DNA from: Streptomyces sp. NBC_01707
Lineage (GTDB): Bacteria > Actinomycetota > Actinomycetes > Streptomycetales > Streptomycetaceae
DNA length: 64,000 bases
Assembly (NCBI RefSeq): GCF_041438805.1
Contig: NZ_CP109190.1
Span: 8,618,001 to 8,682,000, forward strand
Reading direction: 5' to 3'
Part shown: piece after piece, positions 1 to 9,258 of the stretch
Layout of the letters: each line of letters starts with the position of its first letter
How positions within the stretch are numbered: the first letter of the stretch is position 1
Position numbers and translations under genes: made by a program
Notes under the pieces: generated by a model
Seen by the model: the letters and a program-made list of their open reading frames with translations, nothing else
What the model was told of the DNA's origin: nothing
The model's database searches: none

Positions 1-544
1 TGCCGTGGCGGTCGCCCCTGGCGGCGCGGACGAGTGCGAAGTCGGTGGTGATGCCGTGCTCGAGCACGTGCCGCCGGCCGTCGAACTCGCGTATTTCCTT
101 GGGCGGTGAGGCGACTGCCACGGTGCCGTCGGGCGCGTAGCGCCAGGGCAGGCCACCGTCGGCGACCTGGGTGCCGACCCCGGCGGGGGTGAAGAACGCG
201 GGGATGCCGCAGCCGCCGGCTCGCAGACGCTCGGCGAGCGTGCCCTGCGGCGTCAGCTCGACCAGCAGTTCCCCCGAGAGGTACTGGCGGGCGAACTCCT
301 TGTTGTCGCCGACGTACGAGCCGGTGACACGGGCGATGCGGCGCGCGGCGAGGAGGATGCCGAGGCCGCCGCCGTCCACGCCGCAGTTGTTCGACACCAC
401 GCTGAGCCCGCTCGCGCCGGTCGCGTACAGAGCCTGGATCAGCACGTCGGGAACACCGCTGAGACCGAAGCCGCCCACGGCCAACGACGCTCCGTCCATG
501 ACACCGGCCAGCGCCTCCTCGGCGGTGGCGACCACCTTGTCCAT
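1..544 (-). CDS. 3-oxoacid (probably 3-oxoadipate) CoA-transferase subunit A, partial
   Basis: The gene is read from an ATG at 544 leftwards and runs off the window, leaving about 181 residues of the alpha subunit. The protein opens with a glycine-rich CoA-binding stretch ([11 protein letters not shown], about residues 22-32) and carries the VSNNCGVDG and [14 protein letters not shown] segments typical of ScoA/PcaI/AtoD-type family I CoA-transferases. The B subunit, which holds the catalytic Glu, should lie just outside the window. The enzyme moves CoA from succinyl-CoA to a 3-oxoacid. Its place 95 bases behind a hydroxyquinol pathway operon on the same strand suggests the substrate is 3-oxoadipate, the product of maleylacetate reductase. 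The substrate is inferred from context; the family assignment is firm. Confidence 0.9.
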   Translation of the reverse strand, partial: MDKVVATAEEALAGVMDGASLAVGGFGLSGVPDVLIQALYATGASGLSVVSNNCGVDGGGLGILLAARRIARVTGSYVGDNKEFARQYLSGELLVELTPQGTLAERLRAGGCGIPAFFTPAGVGTQVADGGLPWRYAPDGTVAVASPPKEIREFDGRRHVLEHGITTDFALVRAARGDRHG

Positions 545-639
545 GTGTACTGCGCTCCGTTCGGGTCCGGGTCCGGCAGATCGCCGGACCGGCGTCAGCC
601 TCGATTCGTGTGGTCCCTTGTGGGGCCTGTGCAGTGCCG

Positions 640-2403
640 TCAGCACTGGAGCACGGCTCTCAGTGCGCCGAGCAGCTCGGCGTAGGCCGAGGAGCCCGCC
701 TGTGGTGCCTGGGTCGACCGCCAGGCGATGTGTCCGTCCGGGCGGACGAGCAGGCAACCCTCCTCGGCCGTCCCCGATGCCCGGCGCCACTCGCCGTAGG
801 CGTCGCGGCTGTTCTCGGAGCCGATGCGCACGCACTTCAGCGGAATTCCCAGGGTGTCCCCGCATTCGGCCGCCGCGGCTTCCCACACGCCACCGGAAAG
901 CCCGGTGAGCACGGTGAAGGTGCCCTTGCCGACGATGTCGAGAGTGGACAACCGGTTGCCGTCGCCGTCGACGAGCCAGGCGTGCGGCAGTTTCGCGCCG
1001 GGCCGGGTCGAGGGCTGGTGGAACAACTCCGGATCCCGTGCCCACACCTCGCCGGCGTCGCCGTCCGGGACGACCGCGGAGGAGACGTAACGCTGGTTCA
1101 TCTCGACGCCGTGGGCGTTGAACTCGTAGTTCTTCAGCTGGATGGCATCTTCCAGCGCCTGCCGTCGCTCGAGGCCGTCGGCCGTCTCGCTGCGGCATGC
1201 GGCGAGGCCGCCCGCGATGTCGTCCTCCTCGCTGTACTCGTCGAGCCCGAGCGCCTGGAAGATCGGGCCGAACTGGTCACGGCTGAGGTTGGCGCGGTCG
1301 ACGATCTGCTTGCCGACCGGCGCCCGCTCGGCGGTGTACGAGTCCAGCAGCCCGGGCCCGGCCTGACCACGGATGACCATGGCGAGCTTCCAGGCGAGGT
1401 TGTACGAGTCCTGGATCGAGGTGTTGGAACCGAGGCCGTTGGACGGCGGATGCCGGTGCACCGCGTCCCCGGCGCAGAAGACGCGCCCCGCCGAGTAGGT
1501 CGTGGCGTAGCTGTGGTTGACCGTCCACAGCGAGCTCGACGTGATCTCGACGGGGATCTCCCGGTCGCCGATCAGGTCGTGGACGATGTCCCGGGCGGTC
1601 GCCTCGTCCATCTCGGGCGGGGGCTGATCGATGTCGTAACCCCACACCAGCAGCCATTCGTTCCACGGCCGCACCATGCGCACCAGGCCCATGCCGATGC
1701 CGCCCATATGGGCGCCGGGACGCATCACCCAGTACAGAACGCTCGGGCGGTGGGCCACATGCCGGGAGAGATCGGCCTTGAAGGTGATGTTCATGCTGCC
1801 GGCCTTGCCGCTCTGCCCGGCGATCGGCAGCCCGATCTGCTCGGCCACACCGCTGCGGCTGCCGTCCGCACCGATCAGATAGCGGGCGCGCACGGTGAAC
1901 TCGTCTCCGCGCAGCCGGTCCCGGAGCCGGGCGGTGACTCCGTCGGCGTCCTGTTCCAGGCTGAGGAACTCGGTGTCGAAACGGACCTTGGCGCCCCGCT
2001 CCGCGGCGTTCTTCACCAGGATCGGTTCCAGATAGGTCTGCGGAAGGTCGATCATCTGCACGGGGCTGGCGGCGCCGTACTCGGCCGCCGCGTGCGGGCC
2101 GGTGCCCCAGCTGCGGATCCGGCCGATCTCCTCGCCGGCCAGGGCGGTGCACAGGACGGTGTCGCCCATGAGCTCGGCGGGGCTCCCGGCCGCGGCTGCT
2201 TCGGTGTCGACGCCGAGGTCGCGCAGCACCTCCATGGTGCGCTGATTGGTGATGTGTGCGCGGGGGGTGTTGGCCAGCCAGCCGTACTTGGTGACCAGCA
2301 GGGTGCGGACGCCGTAGGTGGCCAGAAGCAGGGCCGCGGAGCCGCCGGCAGGGCCGCTGCCGACCACCAGGACGTCGGTGTCGTAGGCGTGGGTCGATTC
2401 CAT
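640..2403 (-). CDS. FAD-dependent phenol hydroxylase (TfdB / resorcinol hydroxylase-like)
   Basis: A 587-residue class A flavoprotein monooxygenase. The N-terminal Rossmann motif GSGPAG lies at about residues 15-20, a GADGSRSGV (DG) motif sits mid-protein, and the FAD ribityl-binding segment [20 protein letters not shown] follows. Length and motifs match 2,4-dichlorophenol 6-monooxygenase (TfdB) and related phenol hydroxylases, which add one hydroxyl to an activated phenol using NAD(P)H and O2. The ATG at 2403 is preceded by a GAGGAG ribosome site and lies 14 bases after the maleylacetate reductase/hydroxyquinol dioxygenase gene. The context suggests it converts a dihydroxybenzene such as resorcinol to hydroxyquinol. 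The family is clear; the exact substrate is inferred. Confidence 0.88.
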   Translation of the reverse strand: MESTHAYDTDVLVVGSGPAGGSAALLLATYGVRTLLVTKYGWLANTPRAHITNQRTMEVLRDLGVDTEAAAAGSPAELMGDTVLCTALAGEEIGRIRSWGTGPHAAAEYGAASPVQMIDLPQTYLEPILVKNAAERGAKVRFDTEFLSLEQDADGVTARLRDRLRGDEFTVRARYLIGADGSRSGVAEQIGLPIAGQSGKAGSMNITFKADLSRHVAHRPSVLYWVMRPGAHMGGIGMGLVRMVRPWNEWLLVWGYDIDQPPPEMDEATARDIVHDLIGDREIPVEITSSSLWTVNHSYATTYSAGRVFCAGDAVHRHPPSNGLGSNTSIQDSYNLAWKLAMVIRGQAGPGLLDSYTAERAPVGKQIVDRANLSRDQFGPIFQALGLDEYSEEDDIAGGLAACRSETADGLERRQALEDAIQLKNYEFNAHGVEMNQRYVSSAVVPDGDAGEVWARDPELFHQPSTRPGAKLPHAWLVDGDGNRLSTLDIVGKGTFTVLTGLSGGVWEAAAAECGDTLGIPLKCVRIGSENSRDAYGEWRRASGTAEEGCLLVRPDGHIAWRSTQAPQAGSSAYAELLGALRAVLQC

Positions 2404-2417
2404 GGGACTGCTCCTCG

Positions 2418-4379
2418 TCAGCTTGCCGGTGCGTCGGCGATGCGGGCGATGCGGAAGGTGAACTGCAGGCTGCGCCACTCCCCGTCGACGGCGCGGCCGT
2501 CCGGGGTCGGGTCGGTGCGGGGCGCGAAGTCGATGACGAGTCCTTCTTTGACGCCGAACACCGTGTCGGAGTCCAGGTAGGGGCCGCCCTTCACGAACAG
2601 CTGGGTGACCAGGCGCCGGTGGCCGGGTGCGGAGATCATGAAGTGGAGGTGGGGAGCACGGTAGGGATGACGGTTGACGGCCTGGAGCATCTGTCCCACC
2701 GGACCGTCGTCCGGGATCGGATACTCGGCCGGCAGGGTCGTCCAGAAGCGCAGCCGGCCCTCGTCGTCCGTGCGCAGACGCCCCCGCAGCACCGGGCCTT
2801 CGTGCTCGGGCAGCTGGACGTCGTAGAACCCGTCCTTGTTGGCCTGCCACACATCCACGACGGCGTCCGGCAGGGGGTGGCCCTCCGTGTCGGTGACACG
2901 GATGTCGGCCCACAGCGGAGTGCCGGCGACACCCCGCGAGATGTCGGCGCCCTGCGGGGTCTCCGGGGGGCCGTCCGTGTAGAACGGTCCGAGTACCGCC
3001 GACGGTGTGGTCTCGGGGGTGCGCGAATTGGTGAGCAGGTCGACGATGCTGGAGACGCCGAGCGTGTCGGACAGCAGCACGAACTCCTGCCGGGTGCTCG
3101 TGCAGATCTGCCCGGTGCGGGTCAGGAAGTCGACGGCGTGCTGCCACTCCGATTCGGTGACGTCGTTGCTCGTCACGAAGTGGTGCAGGTGCCGTACGAG
3201 GTCGCCGAGCAGCTGTCCGACCCGCGGATCCGGTGCGTCTGCGAAGCTCGCCACCACCTGCTCGGTCAGGCGCTCCAGGTCCGCCGTCGCCCCGAGCGCC
3301 GGGGGAACCTGCACCGCGGGAGATGCCGGACGGCGGCCCCGCCAGGCATCCTGCAGCAGGCCCTCGATGCCCTGGTACGTCAGCTCCCGGGGGTTCGGGT
3401 ACGGCGTGGCGACGGCCAGCCGCGCGGCCTCCGACAGATCCGCCTGCGCCATGCCCAGCGGGCCCAGCGAGGTGGGGCCTCCCACGGAGGCGATCAGGTC
3501 GAACACCCCGCTCGGGGCGTCCGCCACGCCCAGTGCATCGGCGATCCGGTTCATGACGTCCCGGGCTGCGGGGGCGTTGTAGGCCATGGCGTGCGGCAGG
3601 ATCACCGTGTGTGTCTCGGCGTGCGGCAGGCCGAACGTACCGCCCAGGGTGTGGCACAGCTTGTGGTGGAGTCCCATGCCGACGGAGGCGAGGCAGGTAC
3701 CGGCCAGCCACGCGGCATGGAGAAGGTCGGCGCGTGCTCCGGTGTCGGACGGCTGGGCGACGAGAACCGGCAGGGCGCGGGCGATCCTGCCGACAGCGTC
3801 GAGGGCCATACCGTCGATCACCGGGTTCGCCTGCGGCGAGTACAAGGCCTCCACGGCGTGGGCCAAGGCGTTGACTCCGCTGGTGACCGACATGCCCACC
3901 GGCAGGTCACGGGTGAACTCGACGTCGTAGACGACGGTTTCGGGCAGAATCGTCGGCGAGGACTGCGTGATCTTGCGTCCGCCCTGCGTCTCGCCCAGCA
4001 CCGGAGTGACCTCGGAGCCCGAGTATGTGGTCGGAAGGATCACCTGCGGGAGATCGGTGCGCAGCGCCAGTGCTTTGGCCAGCCCTGTCGTGGAGCCGCC
4101 GCCGACAGCCACCAGACAGTCGGCGGCGTGTTCCCGGAGTACGTCGAGCGCTCGCTCGGTCACCTCCACCGGGGTGTGCATCGCGGCACCGTCGAACTCC
4201 GCCACGATGAGGTCCCCGAGGACGTCACGTACTCGGGCGGCGGCCTCGGCCACCGCCGGGCCGGCCAGGAGCAGGACGCGGGAACAGCCGAGCCGCTCGA
4301 CTTCGTCGCGGACCTGACCGACCGTTCCGGTGCCGAAGATGACCCGCGAGGGGTGGGAGGTGTGGACGAAGTTCCTCAT
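2418..4379 (-). CDS. Fusion protein: maleylacetate reductase - hydroxyquinol 1,2-dioxygenase
   Basis: One 653-residue frame joins two enzymes. Residues 1 to about 350 are an iron-containing alcohol dehydrogenase-type maleylacetate reductase, with the nucleotide-binding AVGGGSTTGLAKA (91-103), PTTYSGSEVTPV (116-127) and GLHHKLCHTLGG (236-247) motifs. After a short linker, residues about 362-645 are an intradiol ring-cleavage dioxygenase. It retains both Tyr and both His ligands for Fe(III): Y467 (LGPFY), Y553 (AEYPIP), H577 and H579 (APHLHF). The dioxygenase opens hydroxyquinol to maleylacetate; the reductase turns that into 3-oxoadipate with NAD(P)H. Consecutive steps are thus carried on one chain. 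The ATG at 4379 is chosen because the fold starts there and a GGCGGAAAG ribosome site precedes it. First gene of the operon. Confidence 0.93.
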   Translation of the reverse strand: MRNFVHTSHPSRVIFGTGTVGQVRDEVERLGCSRVLLLAGPAVAEAAARVRDVLGDLIVAEFDGAAMHTPVEVTERALDVLREHAADCLVAVGGGSTTGLAKALALRTDLPQVILPTTYSGSEVTPVLGETQGGRKITQSSPTILPETVVYDVEFTRDLPVGMSVTSGVNALAHAVEALYSPQANPVIDGMALDAVGRIARALPVLVAQPSDTGARADLLHAAWLAGTCLASVGMGLHHKLCHTLGGTFGLPHAETHTVILPHAMAYNAPAARDVMNRIADALGVADAPSGVFDLIASVGGPTSLGPLGMAQADLSEAARLAVATPYPNPRELTYQGIEGLLQDAWRGRRPASPAVQVPPALGATADLERLTEQVVASFADAPDPRVGQLLGDLVRHLHHFVTSNDVTESEWQHAVDFLTRTGQICTSTRQEFVLLSDTLGVSSIVDLLTNSRTPETTPSAVLGPFYTDGPPETPQGADISRGVAGTPLWADIRVTDTEGHPLPDAVVDVWQANKDGFYDVQLPEHEGPVLRGRLRTDDEGRLRFWTTLPAEYPIPDDGPVGQMLQAVNRHPYRAPHLHFMISAPGHRRLVTQLFVKGGPYLDSDTVFGVKEGLVIDFAPRTDPTPDGRAVDGEWRSLQFTFRIARIADAPAS

Positions 4380-4412
4380 CGCTTTCCGCCTTCGCGTGTG
4401 CCGTGGGTCCTT

Positions 4413-4449
4413 GGATGTCTGCCACCGAGTGTCGGGGCCGTGGACATCC
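4413..4449. promoter_or_regulatory. Candidate operator before the hydroxyquinol operon
   Basis: A perfect 7-base inverted repeat, GGATGTC and GACATCC, separated by 23 bases, lies 33-70 bases upstream of the reductase/dioxygenase start. It falls in the 230-base gap behind the AraC gene, where the operon promoter must be. The arms and spacing could suit an AraC-type dimer, but assignment to that regulator is inference. Confidence 0.35.
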
Positions 4450-4610
4450 GGTTTCCTGCACGTTTCGCGCGTATCTTCTGCCGGATCGGCGCGGCGCCAT
4501 GGCCGTGAGGGGCCGCGGACGGGCTTGAGCCGCACCGGAAGGCGGTGCGCGGGCGCATGCGGTGGGGTGGGCAGGGGTGAATGCGGCGGCGCGGGACGCG
4601 GAATCGAAGG

Positions 4611-5513
4611 TCAGCAAGCCCGACGGAAGGCAGCAGGGGTCGTGCCCAGCTTGGCGCGCATCACGCGTGTCAGGTGCTCCTGATGGGAGAAGCCGCAGTG
4701 GGCGGCCAGGTCGGCGATGGGCAGCGTCGTGGTGCGCAGCAGCCGACGTGCGTGGTCCAGCCGCAGTTGGAGCAGGAACTGGTGGGGCGACTTACCCGTG
4801 CTGGCTCTGAACTGCCTGCTGAACTGGCTCGCGCTCAGACCGGTGGCCGAGGCCAGCTCGGCGACGGGCAGCGGCTCGGAGATCCGTGTCTCCATCAACT
4901 CACGTGCCGACATGAGCTGTCGGCTCGTCAGTCCTGACGACGCGCTCTCGCGGTCCACGGGTCGGCCGGCCGCGTGTGCCCGGGCGAGCCGAGCTGCGAG
5001 TGTGCCCACGAGGTGATCCACATAGGTACGGGCGGATGGCTCCCGGAGCCGCACGACGCCGTCCAGTGCCAGGACGAGTTGCTCGATCAGCGGATCGGAG
5101 CTGCCCAGCTCCTCGGCGAGTTCCACCGTCGCGCCCTCACCGTGCGCTTCCTGCAGGACCGAGTCGCTGAGATACAGGTGGACGGTGTCGAGTCCTCCTT
5201 GGAGTTCCACGTCCAGCGCGCGGCCCGCGGGGTGGAGGAAGATGCCCCCGGCCGGAATCAGCTGGGCCCGCATCGACCGGCTGATGCGACGCCGGACGGT
5301 CACCGGGCCGCCCAGGTGCAGGATCAAAAGGTGGGTGGGCGCAGCCTCGAATGTCGCGTGATACGGCTGTTCCCGCTGGGTGGAGACGTAGACGTGCTCC
5401 CAGCCCAGTCCTGAGCTGGTGCGCTCGGGGCTCACCCCTGGTCGGCGCAGGATGCCGGTGGTGTCGAGGAGTCCCAGCTCAGGCATGGTTTCGCCGGAGG
5501 TCGAAAGTCCCAT
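4611..5513 (-). CDS. AraC-family transcriptional regulator of the aromatic operon
   Basis: A 300-residue AraC/XylS-family protein. The N-terminal half is a cupin-like ligand-binding region, including the segment ILHLGGPVTVRRR. The C-terminal 100 residues contain two helix-turn-helix motifs: LPVAELASATGLSASQFSRQF, and LPIADLAAHCGFSHQEHLTRV with the family pattern GFSHQEHLTR..RAKLGTTPAAFRR. The ATG at 5513 has a GGGAGA ribosome site. It sits directly upstream of, and parallel to, the hydroxyquinol genes, the usual place for a pathway activator responding to an aromatic compound. The effector is not visible from sequence. Confidence 0.9.
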   Translation of the reverse strand: MGLSTSGETMPELGLLDTTGILRRPGVSPERTSSGLGWEHVYVSTQREQPYHATFEAAPTHLLILHLGGPVTVRRRISRSMRAQLIPAGGIFLHPAGRALDVELQGGLDTVHLYLSDSVLQEAHGEGATVELAEELGSSDPLIEQLVLALDGVVRLREPSARTYVDHLVGTLAARLARAHAAGRPVDRESASSGLTSRQLMSARELMETRISEPLPVAELASATGLSASQFSRQFRASTGKSPHQFLLQLRLDHARRLLRTTTLPIADLAAHCGFSHQEHLTRVMRAKLGTTPAAFRRAC

Positions 5514-5853
5514 GCGATTCTCCCGTGCGGTCCGCGCCGTATCACTTTTATTGAATGTTGGATCATTGTGATGTATTCCCCGCCGGGCCGCCAGCGCCTG
5601 CCCAGTGACCCGGTCGGCCCTCGGCGAGTGTCCGCCGAGTCGCGCAGGTCACCCGTCGGCGGTGGCCCGCCCGACCCGAGACCCGGCATCAGCGCCCCTG
5701 ATCACCTCTCGCGTGCTGAGCCGCGTGTGCAGGCCGGCAACGGCAACAGGTGAGGGGTGGAGTGCGCCCCGCCCCTCACCTGGTCGACCTCCGGCCGGAC
5801 CAGGTCGGCGCCACGCGGATCCGTGCGCTGTCCTGGAGTGCCCCGACCGTCGC
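5514..5853. other. Intergenic, no gene
   Basis: The 340 bases between the AraC start and the 3' end of the carboxypeptidase gene hold the AraC promoter region (AT-richer around 5540-5580) and the terminator listed separately. Short frames here look like shadows. Confidence 0.6.
5747..5782 (-). terminator. Rho-independent-type hairpin after the carboxypeptidase gene
   Basis: Perfect 11-base arms CAGGTGAGGGG (5747-5757) and CCCCTCACCTG (5772-5782) flank a 14-base loop, about 70 bases beyond the stop of the minus-strand carboxypeptidase gene. There is no long U tract, as is common in Streptomyces. Confidence 0.7.
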
Positions 5854-7476
5854 TCAGCAGCTCACAGGCTTCGTCCAGGAGCACTCGAGGTCGGTACGCC
5901 CGGACTGCTCATCCCTGGCAGTGGGCGCATCGGTCGACGGCCGGTCGGACCGGGCCGCACCCTGCGGCTGCTGTGCGCCCTTCACGCTGTAGCCGGCGAG
6001 CGCCGCTCCGACCGCATCCTCGATGTCCTTGACCGAGCTCGCGACGTAGTTGTTGCTGACGAAGCTGAAGACGAGCTTCCGGCCGTCGGCGTCCGTGACA
6101 TAGCCGGAGAGCCCCGACACGCCGGTCAGCGAACCGGTCTTGCCGTGCAGATTGCCCGCAGCCGAGGTCCCGCACATGCGGGAGCGCAGCGTTCCACCGG
6201 TCATCCGGTCGGACACGCAGGCGATCGGCAGGGCGTCGTACCACTCCTCGAACCACGGTTGATGGCGTGCGGCGACCAGCAGTTCGGCGAACTGCTCGGT
6301 GGACACCACGTCCATCCTCGACAGGCCGGAGCCGTCCATCTGACGCAGGTCGGAGGGGTCCAGTCCGAGGGTACGCAGGTGGTCGGCGATCGCCGACAGC
6401 CCGGCCGACCAGGTGCCGCTGCCCTTCACCTCGTATCCGATGGTCTTGACCAGCACCTCGGCATGGTTGTTGTTGGACAGCTTCAGAAACGGCGTCAGCA
6501 GGTCCTTCAGCGGCATCGACGGATGGGAGGCCAGAGTGGAGGCACCTTGCGGAACGGCCTTGCCCAGCACCGTCCCTCGGGTCACCTTCACTCCGTGTGC
6601 GGCCAGCGCGTCCGCGAAGACGGCGGCCGCGTATCCGGTGGGTTCCCAGACACTGGTCCATGACGTGGCGGGTGTGCTCTCGACGGGGATCTTGCCGCTG
6701 ACCACGATGGTGTTGCTGCCGTGCGTGCGATCGACGGTGATCGCACGACTTCCACCGGCGGCGACCGTGGTGGCACGGTTGTCGATGTGGACGTAGTCGT
6801 TCGACGGGGTGACCTTCACCCTGGGCGCATCGCCGGGCGCGGAGCCCGGGGTCACCGAGAGGAGCACGGTGCCCGCGTCGTAGTCGGTGTCCGGGGCCAC
6901 CGTCAGCGGAGAGATCTGCGACGAGTAATAGGCGGACTCGTCGTCGGACGCCCAGGACGCGCCGAGCCGGCTGCTGTCGAACCGGGTGTCGTCGGCGACC
7001 AGTCGGCCGGTGATCCGGCGGATTCCCGATGCGGCGACCGTGGCGGCCAGTCGGTCGTAGTCCTCGGCCAGCATCGTGGGGTCGCCGGTGCCGCGAAGAT
7101 AAAGATCACCCTGGACCACGGACCCGTGGCGGGAACCGTCCGCGAGTACATCGGTGCTGTAGCGGTAGTCGGGACCGAGCAGCGCCATGGCCGCGGTCGA
7201 CGTCAGAAGCTTGGTACTGGATGCGGGTACCAGACGGCCGCCGCCGTTGCGTTGATAGAGCGTCTGCCCGGTTTCGGCGTCGCTGACGACGACTCCGACC
7301 TGGGCGCCGTCCAGCCGGGTGTCGCTGAGAATGTGGTCGAGGGTCTGCGACAGGCCGGGCACCGGGGAGTCCGCCCCGGCCGGGACTCCTGAGGTGGCGG
7401 TGAGAGCCAGGCTCGCGGCGACGGCCCAGAGCAAGGCCCGATGGCGGAATCTTCGATGAATCGTTGGCATGCGCAT
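5854..7476 (-). CDS. dacB: D-alanyl-D-alanine carboxypeptidase/endopeptidase (PBP4-type, peptidase S13)
   Basis: A 540-residue secreted penicillin-binding protein of the S13 family, which trims or cuts peptide cross-links of peptidoglycan outside the cell. A Sec signal peptide (basic HRRFRHR, then a hydrophobic stretch ending near residue 35) precedes the catalytic SxxK motif S86-S87-T88-K89. The large S13 insert domain follows, then the SxN motif S334-N335-N336 and K446-T447-G448. All three active-site motifs are intact. The C-terminus carries a 40-residue disordered Ser/Pro/Ala-rich tail. Start at 7476 or the ATG two codons later cannot be separated. The gene is monocistronic and ends at a strong hairpin. 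Confidence 0.94.
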   Translation of the reverse strand: MRMPTIHRRFRHRALLWAVAASLALTATSGVPAGADSPVPGLSQTLDHILSDTRLDGAQVGVVVSDAETGQTLYQRNGGGRLVPASSTKLLTSTAAMALLGPDYRYSTDVLADGSRHGSVVQGDLYLRGTGDPTMLAEDYDRLAATVAASGIRRITGRLVADDTRFDSSRLGASWASDDESAYYSSQISPLTVAPDTDYDAGTVLLSVTPGSAPGDAPRVKVTPSNDYVHIDNRATTVAAGGSRAITVDRTHGSNTIVVSGKIPVESTPATSWTSVWEPTGYAAAVFADALAAHGVKVTRGTVLGKAVPQGASTLASHPSMPLKDLLTPFLKLSNNNHAEVLVKTIGYEVKGSGTWSAGLSAIADHLRTLGLDPSDLRQMDGSGLSRMDVVSTEQFAELLVAARHQPWFEEWYDALPIACVSDRMTGGTLRSRMCGTSAAGNLHGKTGSLTGVSGLSGYVTDADGRKLVFSFVSNNYVASSVKDIEDAVGAALAGYSVKGAQQPQGAARSDRPSTDAPTARDEQSGRTDLECSWTKPVSC

Positions 7477-9055
7477 GGAAAGAGATCATCAGGCATCTGG
7501 ATCCTCGGCGGAAGGGGTACGTCGTTCGGATCTGGGGGCAACCGGGCCGGGGGGCCAAGGGTTGGCGGTGGGGTCGGAGTCGTACTCCTGTCCGCAACCG
7601 GTACGGCTTTCTGTTTGCATCGAACATGGTGGATCTGGAGGGCATCTGATCAGAGTTCAGGTGACATCGGCTGATTCAATCGATTCGGAATGGAACGTGT
7701 CCCGACTCCGTCACGAGGCGCCTGATGCGCAACGTAATTCTTGCCGGGCCGATTCGATTGCGAGGGCCGCGCAAGGTGGTGACACATCAGATGTCGATGG
7801 GTGCACGCGAGCTCATACCGACGTGCGGGGGACGACTCGACATGACGTTTCGTGCGATGAATCGGTCGAGTTGGGCAGGATTGTGGGTGGCAGGAATGGA
7901 GCGATGGAATGTTCGCCCTCGACTCCGTTGCCCCTTCTCCTCTTCCAGCGATCGCAGTATCAACGTAAGGCGACGAGCGGGGCGTTGCCCCATTTCTCCG
8001 GAGGAGGCGTGCGCACCACTGGTTCCGACGCTCAGGACGAGGCCGGATTCGCATGAGCAGCCGAGGATTTGACTGTCGTCAACGGCTGTTCCGCAAGGAT
8101 GAGCAATGGGCTCGCCGCATTGCTTCGGCCTGCCGTGTGACCGATTCCTGAATCCTCCCCGAACCGGACGGGTCCGAGGGGTACTCGTTTGAAGAGGGCG
8201 AAGAGAGGGCGCGTGCGGGGCGCGCCCGCATCGCCGAGAGGCTGGAGAAGATCTATCCGGCAGCCTTCGGAGGCTACGTCGGGTTCATCCGGCCCGACCG
8301 TCTCGGCCGCCGGCTGAGCGATGGCGATCATGCCGCGTACCGTCCGGACGGCCGGTACGCGGCAAGGCGGTGGCCGGGCGACGATCGCGCGGCGAGAGCG
8401 GCACGGTGATCAGCGCCGCGGGCTCTCCATCGCCACGACTTCCCTCGTGCTGCCGGACGGTCCCGGGAGGTCGGCGGGCATCTCTGCGCACTGTGGCGGC
8501 CGCGCCGACGGCGTACGGCACCTCCTGCGCCCGCCGGGACCGCCGTTCTGCGCCCGCCGGGACCGCCGTTCTGCGCCCGCCGGGACCGCCGTTCTGCGCC
8601 CGCCGGGACCGCCGTTCTGCCTGCGCCTGCGCGCCCGGGCCGGTGGGCGACCACTGGTGCGCCGCGGCTGGCGGAGCACGTCACGCGCGCTGCGGCATCC
8701 GCTCTCACCTCACGCGGAGGACGGCTTTCCCGACGAGTCGAAGGCCCCTCACCCGCCCACCGATGTCTTAAATGTCGGAATTTTGGCAATCGAGGGGAAT
8801 GGCGGCCTTTGCTGATGAATGCATGACTCGCACGACTCGAGCTCTGCCTGCCGGGCAAATCGCCCTTTTCGGGCCTAGTGGCGAGAGTCACTTTCCGGGC
8901 CCGCGGATGCGACGGCGTACCGCTCGGTTCCCTGCCACGCCAAGAAATTTGGCTTCGCGGGCGGGTGTGGAGTGCGGATAATTCCCCGACTCGATCTTGT
9001 AAATGAATTGTGATCGAAAAGTGGGGGCTTGTTCAGGTCGGAGTTTCTCGCTTAC
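7477..9055. other. Gene-poor stretch with a tandem repeat and a possible gene remnant
   Basis: About 1.6 kb of lower-GC sequence in which no frame shows convincing coding character in its predicted peptide. It must contain the promoters of the carboxypeptidase gene (left) and of the riboswitch-led transglycosylase gene (right). It also holds the 23-bp tandem repeat (8526-8617) and a stop-free 85-codon stretch at 8152-8409 that reads somewhat like protein but lacks a start codon. Confidence 0.6.
8526..8617. repeat. Four perfect tandem copies of a 23-bp unit
   Basis: Units at 8526-8548, 8549-8571, 8572-8594 and 8595-8617 are identical (tgcgcccgccgggacc followed by gccgttc), with a partial unit after the last. 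A 23-bp period shifts reading frame at every copy, so this is not a protein repeat. It is the only extensive DNA tandem repeat noticed in an intergenic part of the window. Confidence 0.95.
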
Positions 9056-9060
9056 GGTCA

Positions 9061-9245
9061 CCGTCAATCCGGATGGAACGCCTAATCCTGCCGCCATCCG
9101 GTAATCCGACCACTCACGTACGGCAGGAGCGGGGGACCCAGGTAAGCAGCCGATCCGGTTTCTGGAACGGCTAGGGGTGAAGTCGTATTCCCATACGGCC
9201 AGGCAACTCCAGCCTGAACCCGACAGCTCACCTCGTAGGCGACGG
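9061..9245 (+). promoter_or_regulatory. c-di-AMP (ydaO-yuaA type) riboswitch
   Basis: The leader of the transglycosylase gene matches the ydaO consensus: a GGGGGACCCA box (about 9143-9152), a GGGGTGAA box (about 9174-9181), and near the end CCTGAACCCGACAGCTCACC plus CTCGTAGGCG. The ends pair as a P1 stem (ccgtc 9061-9065 with gacgg 9241-9245), with an inner gcct/aggc pairing (9080-9083 with 9237-9240). The element ends 13 bases before the start codon, next to the ribosome site. In Streptomyces this class is known upstream of resuscitation-factor and SLT/NlpC cell-wall hydrolase genes, where c-di-AMP lowers expression. I read the class from conserved boxes; no covariance model was run. Confidence 0.9.
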
Positions 9246-9258
9246 AGAGGAATGCGCC

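Noticed and set aside
610..2580. A 656-codon plus-strand open frame across the phenol hydroxylase gene
   Set aside because: It is an antisense shadow: Val/Gly/His-rich with no domain, while the minus-strand frame gives a complete flavoprotein.
8370..8815. Plus-strand frames running through the 23-bp repeat
   Set aside because: Repeats in three frames give Pro/Arg-rich peptides from simple sequence; no start context or homology pattern.
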